The notes: generated by a model from the letters alone, not told the origin. Positions 1-11,639 are shown, numbered from the stretch's first letter. The stretch is DNA of 64,000 nt from Sweltsa coloradensis (GCA_024449915.1 JAMZAV010000029.1:1488001-1552000); one strand, 5' to 3'. Program-made: numbers and translations.

Positions 1-43
1 CAGAGCTCGCTTCTAGCTTCGGAGAGTACTCCCCTACATACTA

Positions 44-115
44 GCTAATGTTTGCGAGATTAACTTTTTCTCTTGAATCGCCTTTTACGATTTGCAGAGC
101 CATGCTCTGGGTTAA
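44..115. repeat. Short dispersed repeat, copy 1
   Basis: This segment contains a phrase reading atgtttgcgagat, followed by a cttttacgatt..gcagagcc block, that recurs at about 31029-31090 in the same orientation with a few substitutions. No coding capacity is seen. The family is not recognised; it could be the end of a degraded mobile element. Confidence 0.5.
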
Positions 116-697
116 ATTCAACACCGGGCCCAGATGGGGTAAGATGGCGTCTGAAACCTGTGGTGAGAATACCCTAGGTAGACGCTGATAATTCCTAGTG
201 TTAATGGAAAAGTTGACAGCAAGAAAATAACTAAATAAGTGAGTTAGACAGAAAGTTTATCACTGCTACGGTTGGGTTTTTGTTGATTTTAACAAAACAA
301 AACTCGTCTTTGTGAAAGTTTCGTGAGAGCTTCGCTGAAAGGTGAGTTTGAGAGCTTCGCCGATTCAAGTTTCTTGCTAGACGTGGTTGTTTGGCTAGAA
401 ATAGGTCGGGTCATTCCGCACTGGCCACTTTGTTACGTATGCAGTGAAATAAACAGTTCGTCTACTCATAGAAACTCGAGCTTCTAAAACACGTGTCATT
501 GTATTAAGAAACGTTTTCATTTCCTCAAATGAACATGCGAAAAACGGACAATTTCAATCTATTGATCAATATGTGGGCTAAAGTCTCATCAAAAATTAAT
601 TATAGATTTCAAGTAAGGCGGTCAAAATATGTCAATTTGTGAATACCGCATTTTACTTAACGCATTGTTGTTGTAATATTTATATTTCAAATATTTA
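116..697. other. AT-rich intergenic DNA, nothing recognised
   Basis: No open frame with homology, no tRNA-like boxes and no clear repeat structure beyond short AT-rich runs. Confidence 0.5.
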
Positions 698-805
698 CTT
701 AACTGTAGTTCAATGTTGTATCTACATCTATGTAATTAGATTTATTTAGTTGTCCTCCTTTGTAAATATGCTTTCATAACTGAATTGGATAGACGATAAA
801 TAATT
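698..805 (+). repeat. 3' tail of a LINE/SINE family, copy 1
   Basis: A ~100-bp block with the core ttagttgtcctcctttgtaa followed by actgaattggatagacg and an A/T-rich simple tail. The same block occurs at 57531-57653, where it ends in a clean (TAAA)n tail, and in degraded form at about 44395-44490. A shared 3' end with a simple-sequence tail is typical of a non-LTR retrotransposon or of a SINE mobilised by one. The master element is not in this window. Confidence 0.6.
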
Positions 806-1073
806 TTTTTTTAAAATACTCATAAAAATATAAAACAGGAAATTTACCAAAAAATATATGCGTCTGAATGTTCAAAATTAAGTAAAAACATACACAGACC
901 CTTAAAAATAGGACAAAGCATTCAATCGTTTTTTCCCCCATATACACACAAAATTTGGGCCTTTATATTCAGTCATACGATATCCATAAGCTGGTGTTGA
1001 TGCTGAAACGAATATCAGTTAAATTTTAGTTGGATACCCAACTCATTATGACACATAAAGCAAGCTAGAATTG

Positions 1074-1673
1074 TTGGATGAGCGTGGCGAGCGAAGCGAG
1101 TGAAGCGAAGACTTCAATTTCACTGACCCCCCCCCAAAAATTTAGCTCGGAAGTTTTTTTTTTTTGATTTTTTTTTTTTTTTGAATTTTTGTCTGTTTGT
1201 TCGCTCTCTACCGGGAAAACGGCGAATGCGATCTTGATGAAAATTTGACAGGACCTTCGAAATCTCTAAACTTAGACTTCCACTTTTTTGGGTACAATCG
1301 AAGAATATTTCTCATGAATATCGTATTTTTACGATTTTTTGTGCGATATTTTCGTGCCATTTGGGCCAATTCTGACCAAACGGGTGGGACTACAACGTTT
1401 ATATTATACATGGACATTAAGGTTATGGTGATGTAGTACCTTTTTGAAAGAAAAAGTTGAAAAAGTTAGCCATAATCCATAGAAATAAAGCTTTTAATAT
1501 AAGTTTTTTTACTGTAAATAATACCAATTGACAAGAAACAATAGAAACTTGACAACAATCACCTACAATGCGTAGGCAACAAAACACACTTTCAAAAGTA
1601 AAGATATCTCACGCAAACATAAAACTTTAGAAAGCTCATCCATCAACGCGGCGGGACTTTAGCGTTTTCCTAG
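1074..1673 (-). mobile_element. HINE-like non-autonomous element (TTGGATGAG family), reverse orientation
   Basis: One end reads ttggatgagcg followed by purine-rich gcgaagcgaag repeats; the other contains gctcatccatcaacgcg and ends with cgttttcctagt. The inverted GGATGAGC motifs lie at or just inside the two ends (subterminal inverted repeats). Related copies are at 13740, 24602, 42002, 51831, 52985 and 55764. No coding capacity: a small + frame here is a chance ORF in the element body. The architecture resembles Helentron-associated elements (HINE/INE-1 type), but the class assignment is inference. Confidence 0.6.
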
Positions 1674-2505
1674 TGATAAAATATCTGTTAGGTAGTGGAC
1701 CCAATCCACCATGTAAACAAGGCTATAATAATAATTTATCAGGTCCTACGAGTACAACAACGTTTCGATGGTTAGTAATGAGTATGATCGGGTCTTGCAC
1801 CTAAGCCCGAAATCATAGTCGTCCCAATGAGAGATCCCAAGCCACCCCTCTTTTTGGACTCCTAAAAAGTGGCTCGACCACTATGGGAGGGCCATGCTTT
1901 CCATCGATTTCTGCCTCCCTTTTGACTCCCAAAGGAGAGTCCCTATTGGGGCGATTATATGAATTTGGGCCTAAGTGCATGACGCTAAGGCTTTTATCCC
2001 AGCTGTGGTGACTGCCACTGAGGTAGCCAGGGTGGTGGTGGAGGTAGCTAGTCAGTTTTGATTTGCGTAGAGCACACTTTTTCCCATGTCATATGCATAA
2101 TAATAAATAATAAATACATTCATATTTTAGAGTCTACCCAGTCAGTCACAGAATTGATTTTCAATGGGGGACATTAAATTTTAAAGCCGACCAAGTCAGT
2201 TCTGTAGGCGCCGACATCGTCAACGAGCGAACAATGACCAACTAGAGTCCGGCATATTTAAGTAGGAAACACCGATCAATCAAGCTGGACACGATTCCCC
2301 CCGCGGACAGCACCAGAAGCAACAAGGCTGATTCGGAACAATCTTAGAATTTATTTTGTGACTTGTTGCTAGGACGGCTCGAAAATCACTGATTACAAAT
2401 TTATAATACAAGAACTGATGGATTTAAGTATAAATCAGAAGTAAACATTTTTCTGACTATAGTGGAAATCGAACTCTGGACCTTCTTATGAGCAGAGACG
2501 ATAAC
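1236..2505. repeat. Block A of a ~1.3-kb direct duplication
   Basis: This stretch (element body, a ~370-bp unknown segment around 1690-2060, then a SINE-B copy) is repeated in the same order and orientation at about 2574-3780. Block A has intact long words, for example gcgattatatgaatttgggc at 1950 and ccagctgtggtgactgcc at 2000. Block B shows many one- to three-base losses. Block A is the reference copy. Confidence 0.7.
2095..2500 (-). mobile_element. SINE-B copy (tRNA-derived), reverse orientation
   Basis: Matches the better preserved copy at 38829-39240 over agtctacccagtcag, gggggacatta, gaccaagtcag, the aagacaagaactgat block and the tRNA-like end (tggaaatcgaactctgg is a mutated B-box complement). 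The tRNA-like head is at the high-coordinate end, so the element reads on the minus strand. A body fragment in the opposite orientation is at 57725-57870. Confidence 0.65.
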
Positions 2506-2573
2506 CAGCAAGTTTTTACGTTTAATATTTTTATTTTGGAATTTGATCTGCTGTTTGTCACCAAAGACAAAGT

Positions 2574-3780
2574 GTTTATGAAATTTGAACAACCTTCGAA
2601 ATTCTAAATTAGACTTGCCACTTTTTTGGTACAATCGAAGAATTTTTCACAATTTTGTTTTTAAATTTACGATTTTTTTGTTGGATATTTGTGCCATTTG
2701 GCTAATTGCATTGAACGGGTGGACTACAAGTTTTATATTTTAGTACTGGACATTAAGTTAGGGAATGTATTACTCTTTTTGAAGAATAGTTGAAAAAGTT
2801 AGCCAAATTCCATAATAATTAAAGCTTTAATTAATTTTTTTAACTGTAAATTATACCAATTTGACATAGATACTTTTAGAAACTTTACAACAATTCCTAC
2901 AACGTATGGCAACAAAACACACTTTTCAAAATAAATATCTCACAATAAACAAAAAACTTTAAAATTCACCCATCATTTGCGGGGACTTTAGTTTTTCCTA
3001 GTGATAATAATATTTTAGATATTGGCCCAATCACATACATTCACAACATAGTTACATTATTATAGGTCCTACGATACAACCACGTTTCGATGTGTTAATA
3101 TTATGATCGGATCTTTGCACCTAGGCCCAAATCATGTCCTATGAGATGACACAGCCACCTCTTTTGGACTGCTAAAAAGTGGCTCGATCCTATCGGGAGG
3201 GTTATGCTTTCCATCGATTTCGCCCCTTTTTGACTCCAAAGGAGCAGTCCTTCTACAATGATTTAAGGCGGCGATTATATGAATTTGGGCCTAAGTGCTG
3301 ACGCTAAGGCTATATCCCAGCTGTGGTGACTGCCACTGGGTAATAAGCCAGGTTGTGGTGTGGGTAAGCTATCGTTTTGACGTAGAGACACTTGTTGGCA
3401 TTACATTCTAAAAATAAATACATTCACTATTTTAAAGTCTACCAGTCAGTCAAAATGATTTCAATGGGGGACATTAATTTAAAGTGCCAAGTCAGTTCTG
3501 TAGGCGCCACATCGTTAAGGACGGATACAACTGATGCCGATATTTAAGTAGGAACAGCGACAATCAAGCTGAGTTCACTCGATTTAGCCGAAGACAAGGC
3601 TGATCGTATACGATATAAATTTATTATGTGACTTGGTTGCTAGGCCTTCGAATCTACTTGATACAAATTTCTAATACAAGATTATTTGATTAAAGTAGTA
3701 ATCGCAAGTAAACATTTTCTGACTAATGAATCAACCGGTACCTTCGTATTGGAAGAAGACGGCAACCCAAGTCCATATGA
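2574..3780. repeat. Block B of the duplication, indel-riddled copy
   Basis: Collinear with 1236-2505 but with dozens of small deletions and some insertions scattered along its length, many in homopolymers or dinucleotides (gcccaaatcatgtcctatgag against the longer block A version). It includes a second degraded SINE-B copy at about 3405-3775. The pattern looks more like uncorrected long-read sequence than normal divergence. Confidence 0.6.
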
Positions 3781-3789
3781 ACTACAAAT

Positions 3790-4930
3790 TGATGTTTACT
3801 TTGGAGGCTTTGATGCAGCAAATCAGTTTGCTGAAGTACCAGCAGAGTTTTCATGTCTTCGTGAACAACTTGTTTCAATGTACGTTACACGGTACAACAT
3901 TGTTCGCTAGATTTTGTCACATTGCTTTTAAATATGATATCTTTCCTTGTTAAAAAGAATTTATCATATGCTTAGATTGTCATGTAGGGTGATCTCAATT
4001 GAAATAATCTTTACTCTTTGTGAGGTACTGAGTAAAATAATTTATAAAATTCAGTTATCTCTTTCGAGTAATTGAATCATACTTAAATTACTTTCATATT
4101 ATTACTGAACGTAACTGAATTGTCTTTAAAGTAATTATATCATTTACAATTAGTACTTTTAAAATAACTTTACAATGCAATGCAGGTGAACCAAATTTTT
4201 AACCATAACAATATAAAGTTAAAACAATTTTGACTTTTTTCAGTAGTAATTTCACTTTTGTATTTAAAATTGCTTATTTTTACATATACATTTTGGTCAC
4301 TCACATATTTGGAAGTTTTCAGTTTCACAATATGGCCTTAATATCAATTTTTCATGTAATAAATGCAAATTATCGTTATTCTTCATATGGCTCTTTATAC
4401 TTCACTTCGCTTGTACGTCGTGTTGGACGACGAGATATTTTCGTGACTGCCGTGTATGCCTTGTATTTTGTAACTAAAGGATATATTACAGCAGTTTTCG
4501 GCAGGCTCCAGATTATTTAAAAACCCTTGATCTTACCAATGATCTTACAGCAGTCAGCTAAGTTCTAATTGTTGAGCCTGTAATTACTTTAGCTCTGTGA
4601 CTAGGGTTGGCATATATCCTGTCTTAGTGTGATAATGTTTTGATGATTGGTATCGTCATATCCGATTAGTAGTATCTAATCAGGTCTATGGAAATATTTG
4701 GCCATTATAGGTACTACATTGTTTAAAATATAGCATCTGGCTCAGAGAATAGGCAAAGGTTTGATTGGCTATAAACTTCAGCATTGGCCCCAAAAGCCCA
4801 TGGTTGGAACGTGGTTCCAAGCTAGACTCCGACTACAACTGACAAAGCGGAAATACTCGTGTATATTAAATCATAATCCGTTGAGATGTTACAGGGCTAC
4901 TATAAGTTTGGAACAAATTATGTATTATTA
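3790..4930. other. AT-rich DNA, no gene identified
   Basis: Two short + frames (about 74 and 96 codons, 3686-3910 and 4230-4520) are open here, but neither resembles a known family. The first overlaps the duplicated SINE and the second is a low-complexity, hydrophobic, AT-rich frame. I call neither. Confidence 0.5.
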
Positions 4931-4937
4931 GTTTATA

Positions 4938-4967
4938 GCCCGTCGTATTTACGGAGGGGCTTCTAGT
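4938..4967 (+). mobile_element. Possible Helitron 3' terminus
   Basis: A GC-rich imperfect hairpin (gcccgtcgta / tacggaggggc) sits a few bases before CTAG at 4963-4966, followed by T. Canonical Helitrons end in a short hairpin plus CTRR and insert between A and T. Only the 3' signature is visible; no Rep/helicase coding and no 5' TC end were located. Confidence 0.25.
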
Positions 4968-5039
4968 TTTTTTGAATACAAATGCAACTTGAGGTTATAC
5001 TCGTATTTCACGGGATGGGTCAACATGTTTTCTTTGTTC

Positions 5040-5400
5040 AGACGCCATCAATTCCAATCGGGAACCTTCTCGTGTTTGGCCCGTGATTAGGGGAGTTTTC
5101 TCCCTGAAACTAATGGCGAGCTCTGGGTCGTCGTCGGGGAACTTTCCCCTTCCCTTTGACTACCTCCCCGCGGCGACGACATTGACAGCACCGACGGATG
5201 ATGACACAGACGGAGACGACCACGACGTGGGGGAACCCCTGCCCTCACCATGTACGCTTGTGGCTGGTTCTGACCAGCACAGGCCTGTCCAGTGTCTACC
5301 CCTTGTCCTCCCGCGTCATCCCTCACGTCCCTCCTTTCGTTTCGATTAGCCAAGTTGCATAAATATGAGACGTTAAGCAATATCCAATCAATCAACCGTT
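5040..5400 (+). mobile_element. GC-rich LINE-like 3' end (tentative)
   Basis: A GC-rich island ends with gagacgttaagcaatatccaatcaatcaacc-type sequence; a near-identical gacgttaag..atatccaatcaatc string occurs at about 49265-49300. A CAAT-repeat tail after a GC-rich segment suggests the 3' end of a decayed non-LTR element. An 88-codon + frame here has no motif I recognise. Confidence 0.35.
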
Positions 5401-5506
5401 TAAGATATGACATTTGAGATGGTAAGTTAAAATGGGCTAATGTTATGAAATGTACGCCAGTACGCATATTATCCTCTTTGAGAACATTTTTAAGCAAATT
5501 AACTTT

Positions 5507-5533
5507 TTGTACCTCCTTAATAAGGAGGTACAA
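5507..5533. repeat. 27-bp perfect palindrome
   Basis: Two 13-base arms (ttgtacctcctta and its complement) around a single central A. Function unknown. Confidence 0.85.
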
Positions 5534-5938
5534 TATCCTACAATATCCTCAGGTTCAATTTGTATATAGGCCTAAACCAAGGCGTTTATTGTAAACCCAG
5601 GGTCTTTACTTAATGGCTGCACTTTGCACTAAACATGTATTTAATATTAGGCCTACGTAAAGAGTAGATTTTACGACAAATTACTGTGACCACACTTAAA
5701 AAGATAACATAGGTTATGATTACGCGTCATTGCTAGGCCTAGCACGGTCCTAGGCGCTAGGCCCAATTGGTAATCGTATATGTAGTAGGTCTACATCAAG
5801 GCCTGGAATACGTTCATCATTTAATCTCACGCATGCTCTTAGATGCCATGGCAAGGTTAGTCATGGATTTGTACGTGTATTGATTCATAAACATAATATG
5901 ATACATGTGTCAGGCTTTGGAGAAATTAACAACAATTA

Positions 5939-7130
5939 ACTAGTATACACCAAAGTCTTTGCTAGACGAGTGAGCGAGTGATGTGTTTGAGGCTGCGTTC
6001 CAATGCTTTTTTGCCCTGCTAGCCACTACCGACTAGCCACTAGCCTGCTAACTGCTACCTACTTACACCTTTGGGCATACACTTTTGAAGTCTACCTACT
6101 ATGGCTACTCACAGCTTCCTAAATAGATAGAAAAGCCCATCCAGGTGTCGTAGATTCAACAACAAACCCTATTAATAAACATAAACAATAAACAAACCCT
6201 TTACCCCACTTTTAACCTGAAACTATAGAAAAGAATGCGTGACTGGATGTAAGTATTCGTATTTGCTGTTATAATCAATTTTACTATAGTAATATCATCA
6301 ATTCATAACACTTTAAACTCCATAAGTAGCTTCTAGTTGTAGGTTTGAGGCTGCGAAATAACTGGCCGCATTTTGCTACAGGCGAAGTAGGCTTCGAAGT
6401 ATACACTTTTTGCCTGCTGTCTGCTAGCCTGCTAGCCAAATCGGAGCTTTGGTTGCCTGCTAGTCACTTCACTTCCGGTAAATGAGTCCACTAGGCTAGT
6501 TCACTAGCATGGACATGAAGCATTGGAACGCAGCCTCTGAGTACCCGGCATCATTCCCTATCCTTGCCTATCATAGGCAAAAGTACCTGCATGTGACCAT
6601 ACACTTGACGAACACTTAAGGTACCCTTATTTTTCAATTATTAACTTACACGCAAATGTTTGCGAGTACTCAACACAATGACTCGCTTTACTCGTCTAAC
6701 AACGACTTTGGGGTTTTCCTAGTCTATAGAATACTAGGGCGCCAGGACCGTTATAACCAGAAGTGGGATACCTGGGTTCAATCAACGGTAGGTTTAGATG
6801 ATTTATTTCTGGAATATATTAAAGAAAGTAACGAACATGTTTTCAAAACTTATACAGCACTGTAGCAAAACATAGAGAGTACGAAATACGTGTCAAGATT
6901 GCATGGTTTACTCAGTCTCCCAGCGGAATTATTGTAACCTAGAGCGTGTACGATTCGGTACACCATGGTCACTGCATGCACTCACCGCCTGACAAACATG
7001 ATTCGATAAAAATATCTCTTCAAGAACAAAACTATTGTCGTTCAATTAAATGTTACACATTTGTTACAATCTTTTCCTTCAAATTTCCTCTTCATCCGCC
7101 TGGTGGCTCTGCTGTGCCTTTTCTACGCTA
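5939..7130 (+). mobile_element. Old diverged copy of the 18-21 kb array unit, split by a nested element
   Basis: The left end (ccaaagtctttgctagacgagtgagc), the inverted right arm of the palindromic 5' end (gagtactcaacacaatgactcgc to ggggttttcctagt at about 6664-6722), a tRNA-like module with B box gggttcaat at about 6774, and body words (gagtacgaaatacgtg, ttactcagtct) follow the same order as in the units at 18016-21731. The copy is much more diverged and has lost the (AC)n tract and 3' end. It is interrupted at 5989-6537. Confidence 0.7.
5989..6537. mobile_element. Nested ~550-bp TIR element
   Basis: Begins gaggctgcgttccaatgct and ends with the exact reverse complement agcattggaacgcagcctc. 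It lies inside the word gtgttgagtacccg of the host unit, which is continuous in the copies at 18-21 kb. Flanking TGA on both sides may be the target duplication. Subterminal CTAGCC/GCTAG motifs recur at both ends. No open frame, so it is a non-autonomous DNA transposon; the superfamily is unresolved. Confidence 0.8.
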
Positions 7131-7139
7131 AGAGACGAG

Positions 7140-7909
7140 GTTGATCTCCGCTAACAATCGAGACACCATTGAAATTGTTTATCAATATATGACATAAAAC
7201 CATAGTGAATCTCCTTAATATGCAACCCTCATCTGTCTTCCGTCCGTCCTTCTGTACGTGTTACAAGACACACCAGACAAGCAACAGGACATTCCCGTTA
7301 TATAGTCAGTTTGACAATGCCCTTCTACAAGAATGATGCAGATTTTTTTTTGTCCCTGGGACTAAGCAAGCTTGGCTATTTGTCATAAACCATTTTAATA
7401 CTTGGTAACTTCAACAACAACGAGAAATAAATTCTGAAACAAAGTAATAAATTTGTGTATATTTATCGGCATCTCGAACAAGACCAATTTCTGAACATTG
7501 AAATGCATTGATTATTCATAAAATTCTTTGAAGATCTATTGAAAAAGAAATTTCACTTCTCCTTTTGCTACTCCCGTATCGAGTACTTGTTTTTAACTAT
7601 AGGAATAAAGATAATCTCAGATATAAAGCCCATTTTTTAAATTATCTGATAATGCTATCAATCCCGCTGTCTTCAGTTTCCTTTTTGAGGCATGATTGAA
7701 AAATGTTCTTTCTAACAATATTAATGTTGCTCAGACTCCCGAAGCCACTCTGGATCATAATTAATTGACAGTGATACAGGCAACAAAATAATTAGTTTAT
7801 AACTCTACCTCTAATATTTGCCATTGTTTTTATTTCCACAAGGGGGTGGTACATTCATACAGTCTACGCCTAGCCCGGAATAAGAGATCCTGTATCCTCG
7901 ACTTACGTC
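7140..7909. other. Upstream region of the zinc-finger gene
   Basis: No repeat or gene identified. Any promoter or 5' UTR of the zinc-finger gene at 7910 should lie here, but no TATA or initiator element can be called with confidence. Confidence 0.4.
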
Positions 7910-9810
7910 ATGGAAGAATGGGAAATATTAAGAGATATCAAGGAAGAAATAGAAGATGTGTCGCCACCACAAGTTTGGAACACATTCCTCGAGACTACTT
8001 CCTTGCTCCGAAGTGAGACAGCACGCAATCTCTGACGACATTGAAGAAGAATATGAGAGTGGATATGTCAAGGAAGAATCAGATGATGTGTCTCCACCAC
8101 AATTTTGCCACACATTCATCCAGTCAACGTCTTGCTCCGAAGTGAGACAGCACGTAATTTGTGATGACAGCGAAGTAGAATCGGAGAAGGGAAACATTAA
8201 GAAGGAACCTTTAGAGAACGTGTCTTCACAAACAATGTGCGATTCACAAAGTTTGACTTGCTACGAAACAAGCGCTCCAGTAACCTCTGGTGTCATAAAT
8301 AGGGAACGTGAGTGCAGAAATGTCGAAATGTGTTCATTGGAAAGAGTGCATCCACCAAACATTTCCAACACCTTTGAAATTCGATCGCCTTTACCCACTG
8401 ATGTTGTCAAAGAAGAATGTGATTGGACCATTAAAGAAGAGTCCATAGAAATAAAGACATTACCTGAAGATTTCACAGACTGCAATACATCAACAGATGA
8501 AGACCACTTGATTGGTAGGTGGATAATTACAAGGTTGTTATAGAGCAGTAGGCGAATAGCAATTAACTTTTATTCTATTACATAAAACAAATGAAGCCTA
8601 TGCATTTTCCGGTCGGACATTGACTAAATGATTCAAATAGTACTCTTTGAACAACATCTAAACCATGAAACCGTTAAAATTATTCCATTTTCGTTTTCAG
8701 AGTCATTGTTTACTTGTGCCGGCTGCTCCCAGGTATTCAGCAATCCTATCTATCTCGAGCGGCATGAGCTGTTTTGTCGTTGCCTAAACAAACGCAATGA
8801 CGAGGAGAGGAGAACCACAACCGGGCAAGATGTGTCCCAGCAGGAGTCAGCGATTAGTGCAGCTGCTGAGAAGCCAAGGAGTAGCTTAGGTGTCGCTAAG
8901 AAAAAGACAAAGAGAACCGCAGCAATACATGATGTATGCAAGACGCACCACTCAGATATCTGTGAACGTGCTTTGCAGTCAGTGTCTGGGGAGGGCATGG
9001 GTGTTGTTGAGAAGAAGGCGAAGAAGATGATAGCCCCTAACAGGAACCTGCCCGTGCGAGGTCTGCGCCAAAGAGCTGACGGATATCAGTCACCTACGAG
9101 GTCACATGTTACTTCACACGGGCGGAGACGCCGGGTTAGAATGGAACAGGATGAAACTCGCCAACCAAGTTATGCCTCATTGTAACCATAGTAGGCCTAC
9201 TTTGAAGTGCGATATCTGCCGCGCGATATTCACAACGAAGAGCAGTCTTACAAGGCACACGAGGACCCATACCGGGGAGAAACCATTCGTGTGTACCGTG
9301 CCTGACTGTGAGGCCAGGTTCTCACACAAGAGTAACCTTAACGCACATGCCAGGACCCATACCGGGGAGAAACCATTTTCCTGTGAGGTGTGCGTTGCAA
9401 CGTTTACTCAGAAGAGAAGCCTGATCTACCATGCCAGGACCCATACCGGGGAGAAACCATTCTTGTGCACCGTGCTTGACTGTGAGGCCAGGTTCACATA
9501 CAAGTCGAGCCTCATCGTCCATGAAAGGAAACATACTGGGGAGAAACCATTCGTGTGTACCGTGGGTGACTGTGAGCGCAGGTTCAATACAAGTAGAAAC
9601 CTTCAACGCCACTTGATGACGCATACCAAGGTTAAGGTTAAAAGTTTTAAATGCACTGTGTGCCCATCAAGGTTCGCACAGAAGACCAACCTCAAAAGCC
9701 ACATGATGTCACATACCGGTGAGAAACCTTTCGTTTGCTCCGTGTGCTCCTCGAGGTTCACAAGGAAGAGTAGCCTCAACAGGCACAAGATTACGCATAC
9801 CGTTGCTTAA
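7910..9810 (+). CDS. C2H2 zinc-finger protein, two exons, with two apparent frameshifts
   Basis: Likely a nuclear DNA-binding protein. Exon 1 starts at ATG 7910 and ends at 8514 before gtaggt; exon 2 starts at 8701 after a pyrimidine-rich tract ending ttttcag. The phase-1 join keeps the frame. Exon 1 is acidic with five psi-K-x-E motifs (IKEE, VKEE, IKKE, VKEE, IKEE), consensus sites for SUMO attachment, two of them in a ~130-bp internal repeat ending DVSPPQ. Exon 2 has a degenerate C2HC finger (CAGC...H...FC), a basic linker, then eight C2H2 fingers, several joined by HTGEKPF linkers; three have a C-x4-C spacing. The stop is at 9808-9810. Two problems: a 1-nt insertion near 7998-8003 relative to the second internal repeat, and a shift between 9034 and 9049, just before finger CEVC. 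Neither is explained by splicing, so this is either a recent pseudogene or a real gene with sequence errors. The fingers themselves are intact. Confidence 0.8.
8515..8700 (+). other. Intron of the zinc-finger gene
   Basis: A 186-bp intron with donor gtaggt and acceptor ttccattttcgttttcag. The junction gives codon G|AG (Glu), linking the acidic exon to the first Cys-containing segment. Confidence 0.75.
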
Positions 9811-9831
9811 CTCTTTGCATGTTATTTTTGT

Positions 9832-9850
9832 TCTAGTGGGAACCACTAGA
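9832..9850. repeat. Short hairpin downstream of the zinc-finger gene
   Basis: tctagtgg-gaa-ccactaga, 8-bp perfect arms with a 3-base loop, 22 bp after the stop codon. A second CCACTAGTGG palindrome occurs near 10035, so these may be the ends of a small element of about 200 bp. Confidence 0.6.
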
Positions 9851-10799
9851 GCAACAGTCTCTGCAAGTACAATCTAATCCAAACTGTGTAGCCGAATAAT
9901 ATATAATTCTTTATTTTTTTGTGAGAGATTGAGAGAAAGGCAAGACATTTAAATTGTTTTGTTTTCATAATTTTGGCATTTAACATTGAAACGATGAATG
10001 GGATAGAATGCCCAAACGGAATGCATGGAAAAACCACTAGTGGATATTGGACTCTTTCTATCTTAACATTTTAACGCATAATGGGATAAACCAACTCCCA
10101 GTATATGATTTTATTCGAAAATACTTAATGAAAGCGTGTATTTTCTTTTGAGAAAACCTTCTTGGCGAAAAACGTGCATAACATATATAGAGAGCAATAG
10201 AAGTTTGCTTGTGGGCCAATACTAAGACTATACAATTAATGAAATTGTTTTTCAGCAACTAGGCAAGTTTGTAAGGGTCGTGGTGAATAATCTGTTTAAT
10301 TCCTCACTCCGACACGTTGATCTTCAGGTATGGATATTTGTCATCGTGAACTTGCTTCAGTTCTTTCACTGATGTTTGGTTTTCCGTGTTCAATGTGTAA
10401 ACGATCTACGACTCATCTATTTCCCATGTGGTTATAATGGAGTTAAAGTTATCATGAAATAAATAACATCGAAATGTGACGGTTGAGATATTCTGTTCTC
10501 TGCGACGGAACATTCAGGCCACAAATATCGAGTGAGATCTAAAACCATCATTGATGAGCAGGTATACTTATTATTGTTATTTGAAGCTTTTTATTATCCT
10601 CTGTAATAAAGTCTCATCTATTCTAACAACGTTTCACTGTACTTCCTTTACTTACTTAAAACTGAATTCATAATCTGTCCCTAGCCCAATGAGTCCCATT
10701 GTTGCAAATGACCTTGGTTTTTATGGTGCAAATGATACGCATAAGCAAAGTCCTCGCTAGTAATTGGACCCCCTAGGCAAGGGATCTGCCCGCCCTTAT
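9851..10799. other. AT-rich intergenic DNA
   Basis: No supported gene or repeat. Short frames on the minus strand are AT-rich and without homology. Confidence 0.5.
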
Positions 10800-11092
10800 C
10801 TTTCATCCTCCTTGCTCTATAATCCTAATTCTGAATCTCCCACCCTACCTCCTTATCTCCTTCACTCCTCTTTCTTCCTCCTTGCTCTATATTCCTAATC
10901 TTGTATCTTCTACCATCCCTTCTAATCTATATTCCTCCTTGCTATGTATCTTCCACCCTCCCTCCTTACCTTCTTCAATTCTCTTTCTTTCTCTCAACTA
11001 TTTTCTTCCTTGCTAAGTATCTTACCCCCTCATCTTCTTCACTCTTCCATCTTTCCCTCACCTCTATCTTCCTCCCTGCTGAACTCATTAAC
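10800..11092. repeat. Polypyrimidine minisatellite
   Basis: A C+T-rich tract built from about five imperfect ~65-70-bp units starting with tccttgctctat/ccttgctaagtatct variants. The + frames here are low-complexity Ser/Leu/Pro strings and are not genes. Could adopt triplex/H-DNA structures; no function visible. Confidence 0.7.
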
Positions 11093-11639
11093 TGGTCCCA
11101 CTCTGGACCTATCACTGATATCCACGTTATTATCAAATACATTGCCGTTTTTCCATATATTGATTAAGAAAAATATATTGTTTAATATGTTTAGGGATAA
11201 CTTTAACAGGAAATTTGAATAGCCTGAATCTAGTCCACTGGTAAGGGTATCTGATTCTTTGTTATCATAATTACAATTATTACAATGATGAGCCCATGCC
11301 TCGTAACATAATTTAAATTCGTATCGACGAGTATCGAATGAAGCCCAACAAAATCTTGGGTTGTATGTTTTAACGTGACTTTTGTAATATCCAATCAAGT
11401 AATTAAATAAAATACAATGTTGATCCTAATTAACCATGATATTAGTTCGTTAGCTATTTGACCCGGAAATATAATGTTTATTCAGTGTTTTTTTAAACTC
11501 ACTTACCAAAGTCACTGTTTTTTCCCGTTCTCGGCGAATTTTCGACGAGGGTCTCCTCATCTTCGTCCGGCCACGCCAGACACACTGAGGTCCAAAGTGT
11601 TTTGGGTTTGGCTTGGGGGTGGATGGGCTAGTAAGCAAG
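11093..11639. other. No feature recognised
   Basis: AT-rich to 11450, then a moderately GC-rich stretch to 11640 that may be the decayed 3' end of the Penelope-like element beside it. Confidence 0.4.

Noticed and set aside
4230..4520. 96-codon plus frame
   Set aside because: AT-rich, hydrophobic by composition, no family resemblance, no splice or context support.
5087..5533. 148-codon minus frame
   Set aside because: Antisense to the GC-rich LINE-like tail and runs through the 27-bp palindrome; no domain.
10901..11222. Plus frames rich in Leu/Ser/Pro
   Set aside because: Low-complexity translation of the pyrimidine-rich minisatellite.
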